Below, one piece after another: positions 1 through 5,594 of a stretch of DNA of 8,094 bases (within the stretch, counting starts at the first letter, position 1; every line of letters begins with the position of its first letter). Below the pieces are notes generated by a model. The model searched no databases, was not told where the DNA came from, and was given only the letters and a program-made list of their open reading frames with translations. This DNA is from DASCOT01 sp036012155 (lineage in GTDB: Bacteria > Acidobacteriota > UBA890 > WLXD01), in NCBI GenBank assembly GCA_036012155.1, contig DASCOT010000154.1, forward strand, positions 1 through 8,094, read 5' to 3'. The translations under genes were made by a program, and so were the position numbers.

Positions 1-1
1 C

Positions 2-223
2 GACGACGAAGCGCTGCGGAATCTTGCGGCGGCCACCGGTGGTGTCCACGACCCGGCACTCGATGAGCTGTTCGACGCTGGCGATCAGACGGTTACCCGG
101 CCGCTGCGATTGTGGCCCATCCTGGCGGTGCTGGCGCTGCTGCTCTATCTGACGAACATGCTGCTACGTCGAGTGCGTGTGTTTCGCGATGACGGTGGGC
201 TCGCGGTCTCAGCTGCCGCCTGA
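2..223 (+). CDS. C-terminal end of a membrane-anchored protein, probably a large VWA / glutamine-amidotransferase-like membrane protein (5' end outside window)
   Basis: An open frame enters from the left edge and gives 73 residues before TGA at 221-223. It starts with an acidic stretch containing LRNLAAATGG, then a soluble linker. A single hydrophobic helix follows (about residues 42-59, from LWPILAVLALLLYL), then a basic, Arg-rich tail and a short acidic end. The pattern 'L..LA.ATGG', an acidic spacer, an R.LWP-type entry into one last membrane helix and then LRR.R resembles the C-terminus of large membrane proteins with a von Willebrand A or amidotransferase-like periplasmic domain (BatA/BatB relatives and similar). 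That family link rests on a short tail and is an inference. The coding nature is supported by the open frame, the membrane helix and the convergent stop 45 bp from the next gene. Confidence 0.6.
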   Translation, partial: DDEALRNLAAATGGVHDPALDELFDAGDQTVTRPLRLWPILAVLALLLYLTNMLLRRVRVFRDDGGLAVSAAA

Positions 224-229
224 CGTTTT

Positions 230-246
230 GAGGGTACCGGACCCTT
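230..246. terminator. Weak hairpin between convergent genes
   Basis: AGGGT (231-235), a five-base loop and ACCCT (241-245) form a short inverted repeat in the 45-bp gap between two convergent genes. On the plus strand it is followed by a pyrimidine-rich TTCTCC and not by a true T-run. The stem is only 5 bp (plus one G-T pair), so it may serve as a weak bidirectional terminator or be chance. Confidence 0.25.
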
Positions 247-268
247 CTCCGCTCGTCCGTGATCCAAC

Positions 269-1144
269 CTATTGCCGGCGGATGCGTACGGCTCCCTGAA
301 GCGTTTCGACGCTGATGTCCGCGTCGCCGCTGCCGGTGCGAAACGACAGCTCTTGCGACGGCACCCAGCGGCTGGTCCGGCGCGGTTGCTCGCCGAAGTC
401 GTTGACGATCTCGCCAGTCATCGTCTCGACATCGAAGCTCGCCGACACGTCGGCGGGAAGCAATAGCTCGATACCGCCATTGACCGCCTCGAAGTAGAGC
501 TCGGCGCCCCGGGCGACTCCGCCCTCGAAGCGAATCTCACCGTTGACAGTCTCGAAGCTTCCTTCCATCAGCGGTCCTGTGATCGCAGTGATCGAGCCGG
601 TCACCGTGGCCAACTCGAGCACCGTCGCGTTGCCTGAATACTCGATCGTCCCGGTGACGGTCTCGATCTCGATAGATCCGTGAACTTGCTCCACGTGTAC
701 CGATGTGGTCACGCCGTTGATCTCGAGCCTTGCCCCGTGCGGTACGCGAATCTCGATGCTGACGTCGACGTCCTGATGGTTGCGTCCCCTCCAGCGTTGC
801 CGGCGATTCTCGCCCCGGTCATCCTCATTCCAGTCATCCCACTCATCCCAGTCGGCATAGATCTCCACTGAGTCCGGGCCACCTTCGATGGAGAACTCGT
901 CGACGTCGGCGCCAATGGTGCCGGTCACCTGCATCTCGTCGTTGTCCTAACCGACGACGCGGATATCGCCGACAATGATCTCGTCGACCTCGACCTGAAC
1001 GTCGGAGCTTACTGGCCGTCGATCGTCGATTTGCCTTTGTGCCAGCACGGTGCCCGGTAGCGTGAGCCCGACGCCTAGAGTGGCAAGGAAGAGTAGTCGA
1101 GCACCGTGGTCGGCTACGCGGGCGAAGCTCATGAGTCGTTTCAT
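269..1144 (-). pseudogene. DUF4097 exported beta-helix-like protein, interrupted by an in-frame amber codon
   Basis: Two open stretches (1153-947 and 934-269) lie in one reading frame and are separated only by TAG at 949-947. Read through, they make one protein of about 291 residues. It starts at ATG 1144, which sits 8 nt after a GAGGAG Shine-Dalgarno; the GTG at 1153 overlaps that SD and is less likely. The N-terminus is a signal peptide: basic start, hydrophobic LLFLATLGVGLTL, cleavage after VLA. Next comes the family's entry motif, DIRVVG-stop-DNDEMQVTGTIG. In DUF4097 proteins the stop position is normally Trp (VxGWDxxE), so TGG to TAG at residue 66 is the simplest explanation. Downstream is an acidic, Trp-rich patch (DWDEWDDWNEDD). 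Repeating beta-strand units with V-T/N-G turns follow (VTGTIE, VTGSI, VNGEI, VNGGI, MTGEI), then the usual RTGSGDADI end. It is the third gene of a sigma / anti-sigma operon and probably a cell-envelope target. Translation restarting at ATG 934 would lack the signal peptide. It could instead be a sequencing error or a leaky stop. Confidence 0.8.
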
Positions 1145-1152
1145 CGTGGTCA

Positions 1153-1158
1153 CTCCTC
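1153..1158 (-). promoter_or_regulatory. Ribosome binding site that sets the DUF4097 start
   Basis: On the minus strand GAGGAG lies 8 nt upstream of the ATG at 1144. This favours that ATG over the GTG at 1153, which is buried in the SD itself, and it gives a signal peptide that begins MKRL. Confidence 0.6.
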
Positions 1159-1160
1159 GT

Positions 1161-1856
1161 TCAGAGACGACTGATCTCCCGTAGGAAGGTCACTCGCTTG
1201 CGATACATGTCGGTCAGTTGGTTGAGTAGGCTGGCATTTGCCGGGTCGCGCTCGAGAGCAGCGCGTGCCACGACAATCGCCTGATCAATCGAGCGCAAGC
1301 TCTCTTCGACGATACGGATCGTCTCCGGCGACAGATCGGACCGATGCTCGTCGAGGGCCTGTAAGAGCTCATCGGTGATCTCTTGGTAGCTGCGCTCAGC
1401 GGCTTGGAATCCTTCCCAGGCGACGGCGACGAAGTCCTCGGAGGGAGCTATCGTGCCAGCTTGCTCATCGCTCGAGAGCGGCGCGCGTACCAGATAGGCG
1501 GTGATACCGGAGGACACGGCAATCAGCAACATCGCGGCAGCGGCGAACGAGCCGAGGCGCCGCCAGTCGACGCCCACCTGCCCGGGAACCTCGGTGTTGC
1601 TTCGGCGCGCACCAAATCGCGGACGCACCACCTTGCGCTTCTCGATGCCGGCAGCAATCCCGGGCCACAAGTCGGAGGGCGGTGCGATCTCACGGCGTAG
1701 TTCGGCCGCCCGCGCCTGCAGCTCCCGTCGTTGGCTCAGCTCGGTGCTCAGGGTGGGCGAGCTCTCGAGCTGTCGCTCTAGCCAGCTGCGCTTCTCAGCC
1801 GACAGAGTTCCGTCGATGAGGTCGTCGAGGTAGCGGATTGCTTCGTCTTCGCTCAT
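1161..1856 (-). CDS. Membrane-anchored anti-sigma factor without zinc ligands
   Basis: A 231-residue single-pass protein. Residues 1-70 follow the anti-sigma domain layout: an acidic helix (LDDLIDGTLSAEKRSWLERQL), a helix where many relatives carry a HxxxCxxC zinc site, a Gln/Arg-rich helix, then PPSDLWPGI. There are no cysteines in the protein, and the zinc-site region reads ESSPTLSTEL, so this is a zinc-independent version. A basic linker (about 72-101) leads to one membrane helix (about 102-123). The roughly 108-residue C-terminal part is acidic and helical (YQEITDELLQALDEH to the end) and would lie in the periplasm. The start ATG overlaps the sigma gene's TGA (ATGA at 1856-1853) and has GGGAGG 10 nt upstream, so the two are translationally coupled. 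Its presumed role is to hold the sigma factor at the membrane and release it on envelope stress; the signal is unknown. Here its partner is internally deleted, so the function may be lost. Confidence 0.8.
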   Translation of the reverse strand: MSEDEAIRYLDDLIDGTLSAEKRSWLERQLESSPTLSTELSQRRELQARAAELRREIAPPSDLWPGIAAGIEKRKVVRPRFGARRSNTEVPGQVGVDWRRLGSFAAAAMLLIAVSSGITAYLVRAPLSSDEQAGTIAPSEDFVAVAWEGFQAAERSYQEITDELLQALDEHRSDLSPETIRIVEESLRSIDQAIVVARAALERDPANASLLNQLTDMYRKRVTFLREISRL

Positions 1857-2239
1857 TGGTTCAGTGCCTCCCGCAGCAGTCTCCGGGCTCGATGGAGCTG
1901 TGCCTTCGAGGTGCCCGAGGCAACGCCGGTGAGTCGGGCGATTTCGTCGTGGCGGTATCCTTCGATGACGTTGGCTGCCAGCCGATGCATCCAGGTAGAG
2001 AATCTCGCCTCACCACGGAAGGTATGGAGCTTTTCCCAGGCGCGAATGAACGACTGCTGGACAAGCTCCTCGGCCTCGGCAGGCTTGCCGGTCATGCGAA
2101 GGCAGAGCGCGTAGATGCGGCCGCTGTTCTCGCGGTACAACTGCTCGAACGCCGTCGTATCGCCTCCTACGGCGCGATCGACCAGCGTGCGCGAGGGGCG
2201 TCCCGTCATTGCTGTCGATTGGTCCGTGATTGCCTGCAT
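1853..2239 (-). CDS. ECF RNA polymerase sigma factor with a large in-frame internal deletion
   Basis: Encodes 128 residues; ECF sigma factors usually have about 170-200. Residues 18-92 are a good region 2: LVDRAVGGDTTAFEQLY, then RIYALCLRMTG, the core-polymerase-binding AEELVQQSFIRAWEKL, and FSTWMHRLAANVI at the start of 2.4. At residues 92/93 (about 1964/1963) the protein jumps directly to EGYRHDEIARLTGVASGTSKAQLHRARRLL, the end of region 4.1 plus the helix-turn-helix 4.2 that reads the -35 element. Missing are the end of 2.4 (the -10-reading helix), the whole linker and the start of region 4. This is roughly 50-65 residues judged from family layout. The frame is kept across the junction. 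ATG 2239 is used because an upstream in-frame TAA (2281-2279) limits extension; neither it nor ATG 2209 has a clear SD. First gene of the operon with the anti-sigma factor. Probably inactive or altered; a deletion made in assembly is possible. Confidence 0.8.
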   Translation of the reverse strand: MQAITDQSTAMTGRPSRTLVDRAVGGDTTAFEQLYRENSGRIYALCLRMTGKPAEAEELVQQSFIRAWEKLHTFRGEARFSTWMHRLAANVIEGYRHDEIARLTGVASGTSKAQLHRARRLLREALNQ

Positions 2240-2278
2240 GACATGGTCCGAGTGCGTGCTCGCGTTGCCTTCACGGTC

Positions 2279-2307
2279 TTAGACACTTGGGATCGCCGTG
2301 GGGTTTG
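2279..2307 (-). promoter_or_regulatory. Candidate ECF-type promoter for the sigma operon
   Basis: On the minus strand CAAACC (2307-2302) and GTCTAA (2284-2279) are separated by 17 nt, about 40 nt upstream of the sigma start codon. An 'AAC' motif in the -35 and 'GTC' in the -10 are the usual marks of promoters read by ECF sigma factors, which often transcribe their own operon. The match was made by eye, and autoregulation is an inference. Confidence 0.4.
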
Positions 2308-2399
2308 AATGCAGACCGGACCGTTCGGCTACAGATAATCGAGCGGTCGAGCCCGCCGAGCGGCCTCGGCAAGCTGCGCCGATTGTAGAGCACGGCCTG
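2308..2399. other. Intergenic spacer between AAA ATPase and sigma operon
   Basis: No coding sequence is convincing here. GCCGAG (2355-2360), a CGGC loop and CTCGGC (2365-2370) form a 6-bp GC stem just past the ATPase stop. No T-run follows on either strand, so a rho-independent terminator cannot be claimed. Confidence 0.35.
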
Positions 2400-3989
2400 C
2401 TAGGCGGCCTGTGTCCGACCCGCCGGTACGGCGCGGCCGTGCGCCCACGCCCTGAGCTCGGCCACGGCTTCAGCACGGGTCACTGCCAGGGGCACGGTGG
2501 CGCTGAGCTCGGCTTGTAAGTGTGCGGTCGTGAGATCGGATCCCGCAGCGAACGCCGCGTAGAGCCCGGCTACGACTGCTCCCTCGATCTCGGCACCGCT
2601 GAAACCATTCGACGCGGCCGCCAGGGCCGCCAGATCGAAATCGCTCGCATTTCGACGGCGAGCCGTGAGTTGAGCAGCGAAGATCGCGGCGCGCTCGTGA
2701 TCCGAAGGTAGATCGACGAAGAAGACCTCGTCGAAGCGTCCCTTTCGCATGAGCTCTGGTGGTAGCGCTTTTGCCGAGTTGCAGGTGGCGACGACGAATA
2801 CGCCGGCCGGCCGATCCTGCAGCCACCCGAGGAGTCGTGCCAGCACGCGTTGTGACAATCCGCCGTCGGATTGGCTGTCGTTTGTCGACAGCGACTTCTC
2901 GATCTCGTCGATAAGCACCACACAGGGCGCCATCTGCCCGATGCCCTTGAGGGCGCGCTCGAGTCTTCGCTCGGTCTCGCCGATGAACTTGTCATATAGC
3001 CTGCCGATCTCCAGTGCGAGAAGCGGCACACCCCATTCGCCGGCCACGGCGCGCGCCGCCATGCTCTTGTCGCACCCTTGTACGCCGAGCAACAGCAGGC
3101 CGCGTGGGGCCTCCAGACCAAACTCGACGGCTCCTGGAGTGAAGGCGAGCTGTCGCCGATCGAGCCACGCGATCAGGTTGTCCAGTCCGGCCGGCATCGG
3201 TGCGTCGGCGATCGGCACGACCTCCACTAGCCCGTCGTCCGCCAGGCGCCTGGCCTTGAGCTTGGTGAGCTCGGCCGCCGCCCCGGGGGCCAATACCCCG
3301 TCGCGAAGAGCAACCTCGGTCAGCGCCCGCTCGGCCTCGAACATCGTCAGGCCGACAAGGGGGGCGACGAGCTGCTCCAGCTCGTTCCTGTTGATCTTCA
3401 AGACGACGTCGTGCTGCTGTTGTAGGCGTTCCATCAACGATCGTGTCAGCCGCGTGAGCGCCTCTCGGTCGGGCAGACCGAGCTCGAAAAAGGCAGCGAA
3501 CCGCCGCAGCTCGGAGGGCAGCTGAATGGAAGGACCAGACAGTACCAGCGCCCGTCGGTCGCTCGAGAATGACTTCAGAAGATCGAGAACACCGCGCAGA
3601 ACGGCCGGCTGATCGAGCATCCGCTCGAGATCCTTGAAGAAGAAGACGCCGGGCTTCTCGAGCCCACCGGCCGCGGCTAGAGCGCTGGCCGGCTCGTTGG
3701 TGTCGTAGATGGGTGCTTCCGCATCGTGACGTTGCAGGCCTTGAGTCACTGTCCAGGTGAACATGGGCAGCGACATACGGGCCGCTAGTCGCCGCAACTC
3801 CTGCTCGACGCGATCCTCGTCATACGCCTGGACGGCGACGATCGGATAGCGTGATTCGATGAGCAGTTGTAGATCGCGGAGCGCTTTCACGGATCCTCCG
3901 GCCTGCGAGGGCATCTGTTGCCCTTGAGGGTACGACTGCGGCCAGGTCGGTCCGAAGCCCTTTTTTTCTTGCCGCCGGCGCGCCCGCAT
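2400..3989 (-). CDS. Ycf46-like AAA family ATPase with altered Walker A motif
   Basis: 529 residues from ATG 3989; a start at ATG 3914 (residue 26, with AAGGG 7 nt upstream) is at least as likely. The family normally begins close to the 'LxxLIESRYPIVAVQAYDE' segment, and the first 25 residues are basic and low-complexity. The N-terminal domain (about 35-230) is the Ycf46-type helical/beta region, including the FFFKDLERML segment. The AAA domain spans about 275-470. The Walker A segment is GVQGCDKS (302-309), where relatives have GCGKS: Gly before Lys308 is Asp307 (GGC to GAC). Other elements are intact: Walker B VVLIDE (D361, E362), sensor-1 Asn404 in ATCN, arginine-finger motif RKGRFDE (R415, R418) and sensor-2 GFSGAEIE. 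Ycf46 is known from cyanobacteria and plastid genomes; in other bacteria its job is undefined, so no substrate is assigned. It lies 37-112 nt downstream of the epimerase gene and may share its transcript. Asp307 would be expected to weaken nucleotide binding. Confidence 0.85.
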   Translation of the reverse strand: MRARRRQEKKGFGPTWPQSYPQGQQMPSQAGGSVKALRDLQLLIESRYPIVAVQAYDEDRVEQELRRLAARMSLPMFTWTVTQGLQRHDAEAPIYDTNEPASALAAAGGLEKPGVFFFKDLERMLDQPAVLRGVLDLLKSFSSDRRALVLSGPSIQLPSELRRFAAFFELGLPDREALTRLTRSLMERLQQQHDVVLKINRNELEQLVAPLVGLTMFEAERALTEVALRDGVLAPGAAAELTKLKARRLADDGLVEVVPIADAPMPAGLDNLIAWLDRRQLAFTPGAVEFGLEAPRGLLLLGVQGCDKSMAARAVAGEWGVPLLALEIGRLYDKFIGETERRLERALKGIGQMAPCVVLIDEIEKSLSTNDSQSDGGLSQRVLARLLGWLQDRPAGVFVVATCNSAKALPPELMRKGRFDEVFFVDLPSDHERAAIFAAQLTARRRNASDFDLAALAAASNGFSGAEIEGAVVAGLYAAFAAGSDLTTAHLQAELSATVPLAVTRAEAVAELRAWAHGRAVPAGRTQAA

Positions 3990-4026
3990 CGTGCGGCAGC
4001 GATGGATCTGGTCCGACGGAGCCTAC

Positions 4027-4932
4027 CTAGGCGAGGAGGTCATCGAGCGCGGTGCGCAGCTGAGGGAAGCGAAACTCGTAGCCGGCTGCCTGGAGCGCGC
4101 CCGGCAGCACGCGCTTGCTGGTCAAGAGCTCCGCCGAGAAACCACCGAGCACGATCTTCAATGCGAGCGCCGGCGCCGGTACGAAGGAGGGCCGATGGAG
4201 CACAGCGCCAAGTACTTCAGCAAACTGCTGCTGTCGAACGGGAGCAGGTGACGAGGCATTGAGCGCGCCGCGGATCTGCGTGTCGAGGCCATGTCGGATG
4301 ATGCCGATCAAGTCGTCAATGTGGATCCAGGACCACCACTGACGCCCTGAGCCGAGCGGCCCATTCATCCCCAGCCTGGCGGGGAGAAGCATCTGCTCCA
4401 ATGCTCCACCGCCGCGACCGAGCACGATTCCGGTGCGTAGGCGAACGACTCGAACACCGAGGCTCTCGCCGGCTTGCGCCGCCGACTCCCAGGCGGAGCA
4501 CACGCCGGCCAGGAAATCATCCCCGGCAGCGTCCAGCTCGGTGAGCTCGTCGTCGCCGCGATCCCCGTAGAAACCGATGGCGCTGGCGCTGATCAGCACG
4601 GTTGGCCGCGGGGATGCCGCTCGGATCCCTTCGACGAGATTTTGCGTGCCAACTACGCGGCTGTTGTGGATCGACCGGCGCTGTGCTCTTCCCCAGCGTC
4701 CTGCTACCGACTCGCCCGCCAGGTGGACGATCGCGTCGGCCTCCTGGATGGCCATTGCCGGCGGTGTGTCGTCGCGCGGTTCCCACTCATAGGCGGCGTG
4801 CAGCATCGGCAACCGCAGCTTTGCCGCCTCGGCGTTGCGCGACAATGCCGTTACCGCATGGCCAGCGCTCGCCAACGCGCGACACAACGCCGATCCGACG
4901 AAACCCGTTGCTCCAGTGACCAGGATCTTCAC
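4027..4932 (-). CDS. TIGR01777-family NAD(P)-dependent epimerase (YfcH/SDR39U1-like)
   Basis: 301 residues, full length for the family. An extended-SDR Rossmann fold opens with GATGFVG (about residues 7-13). Family blocks follow in order: DAIVHLAGESVAGRW, the SRVVGT helix, ISASAIGFYGDRGDDELTE (the GFYG motif stands in the active-site region), AWESAA, RTGIVLGRGGGALEQML, LGSGRQWWSWIHIDDL, and the DUF1731-type C-terminus with LNASSPAPV and LLTSKRVLPGALQAAGY. The start is GTG 4932 with GAGGG 4 nt upstream, and it gives a normal Rossmann N-terminus, MKILVTG. Its substrate is not known for most bacterial members. It is transcribed divergently from the lut genes and away from the shared control region; the ATPase follows on the same strand. 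No damaged motif is visible. Confidence 0.9.
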   Translation of the reverse strand: MKILVTGATGFVGSALCRALASAGHAVTALSRNAEAAKLRLPMLHAAYEWEPRDDTPPAMAIQEADAIVHLAGESVAGRWGRAQRRSIHNSRVVGTQNLVEGIRAASPRPTVLISASAIGFYGDRGDDELTELDAAGDDFLAGVCSAWESAAQAGESLGVRVVRLRTGIVLGRGGGALEQMLLPARLGMNGPLGSGRQWWSWIHIDDLIGIIRHGLDTQIRGALNASSPAPVRQQQFAEVLGAVLHRPSFVPAPALALKIVLGGFSAELLTSKRVLPGALQAAGYEFRFPQLRTALDDLLA

Positions 4933-4954
4933 ACAGCCCTCGGGTGGTTGGTGG

Positions 4955-4976
4955 CGCTCCGGTCGAGCTCGGAGCG
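4955..4976. promoter_or_regulatory. Inverted repeat in the divergent control region (possible operator)
   Basis: CGCTCCG (4955-4961) and CGGAGCG (4970-4976) are perfect 7-bp arms around an 8-bp spacer. They lie between two divergent start codons and just upstream of the possible -35 for the lut genes. The size and spacing suit a dimeric regulator. It does not resemble the LldR/LutR-type TGGT..ACCA site I know, and GC-rich DNA makes chance repeats common. Confidence 0.3.
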
Positions 4977-4982
4977 TCGCGT

Positions 4983-5010
4983 TTGACGGAACGATCGTCG
5001 TTGATAGATG
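4983..5010 (+). promoter_or_regulatory. Possible sigma-70-type promoter for the lut operon, with a small dyad in its spacer
   Basis: TTGACG (4983-4988) is a near-consensus -35. TAGATG (5005-5010), 16 nt downstream, is a poor -10. AACGA-TCG-TCGTT (4990-5002) is a 13-bp dyad lying between them. If this is used, transcription would start at or next to the ATG at 5019, giving a leaderless mRNA. That fits the weak SD (only TAGG) ahead of that ATG. Tentative. Confidence 0.25.
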
Positions 5011-5018
5011 TTAGGCGT

Positions 5019-5594
5019 ATGACGGCACAGGTAAAGGAGAATGTCGAACGTTTCCGCAGCGCGCTGGATTCCCTGGGCGGCACCACGCGAGTGCTCCGTA
5101 GCGGCTTCGCCCTGGGAGAGGCAATCGACGAGATCGTGCGCTCGCAACCGCCGCCGCCGGCGCTTCTCTACGAGCCGTTCGCGCTTGCCGACGAGATGGG
5201 CCTGTACCTGGCTCTACGAGCTCGCGGCGTCGACTTGGTACCGGTACGCGAGGCCGGGGATCGCGCCGCAGACATGAGCGTCGGCCTCACCGGCGCCGAG
5301 CTGGCGATCGCCGAGTCAGGGACGCTGATCGTTGGAGGCCAGCCCGGCGGGTGGGGGCTTGCTACGGTCCTTCCTTGGGTGCACATCGCCGTGCTCCGGG
5401 CCCGGGATATCGTCCCCGATGTCGCGGCCGCGTTCGAGGGCTTCGAGCGGCGATTCGCCGGCGGCGAGCGCAACTGGGTCTGGATCAGCGGCCCGTCGAG
5501 GACGGCCGACATCGTCCAAGAGCTGGTCAAGGGAATCCATGGACCCAACGCGCTGCACGTTTTCTTGGTGAGCGATGAGACCGGCCTCGCATGA
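5019..5594 (+). CDS. lutC: LutC-type LUD domain protein
   Basis: 191 residues from ATG 5019. The frame stays open back to GTG 4944, but the extra 25 residues would cover the divergent control region and match nothing in the family, so the shorter start is preferred. One LUD domain covers almost the whole protein. The family signature GLTGAELAIAESGTLIV is at residues 89-105, preceded by the ADMSV strand and followed by the LPWVHIAVLRARDIVPDV segment. The C-terminus ISGPSRTADI.....GIHGPNALHVFLV is the usual LutC/YkgG ending. LutC is the third component of the LutABC L-lactate oxidation complex in Bacillus and related systems; its exact biochemical role is not settled. The stop overlaps the lutB-lutA start by ATGA (5591-5594), indicating translational coupling and matched expression. 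Whether the substrate here is L-lactate or another 2-hydroxyacid cannot be read from the sequence. Confidence 0.85.
   Translation: MTAQVKENVERFRSALDSLGGTTRVLRSGFALGEAIDEIVRSQPPPPALLYEPFALADEMGLYLALRARGVDLVPVREAGDRAADMSVGLTGAELAIAESGTLIVGGQPGGWGLATVLPWVHIAVLRARDIVPDVAAAFEGFERRFAGGERNWVWISGPSRTADIVQELVKGIHGPNALHVFLVSDETGLA

Noticed and set aside
947..949. Amber codon reassigned to Trp as a general genetic-code change
   Set aside because: The DUF4097 gene, the AAA ATPase and the epimerase all end at TAG at the normal family length, which would be run through under such a code.
1838..2308. 156-codon plus-strand frame across the sigma gene
   Set aside because: Overlaps the sigma factor, its junction with the anti-sigma gene and its candidate promoter; no domain or SD seen.
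2355..2370. Hairpin GCCGAG-CGGC-CTCGGC as a rho-independent terminator
   Set aside because: The stem is only 6 bp and no T-run follows on either strand.
2749..3525. 258-codon open frame on the plus strand
   Set aside because: Antisense to the AAA ATPase core; the product is Ser/Arg-rich low complexity, typical of a shadow frame.
3960..3968. A-AAA-AAG slippery heptamer in the ATPase N-terminus (minus strand)
   Set aside because: It fits the -1 frameshift consensus, but lies within the first ten codons of a start that may not be used, and no stimulatory structure or useful alternative frame is evident.
4944..5018. N-terminal extension of LutC from GTG 4944
   Set aside because: The 25 extra residues do not resemble LutC proteins and would place the start inside the divergent control region.
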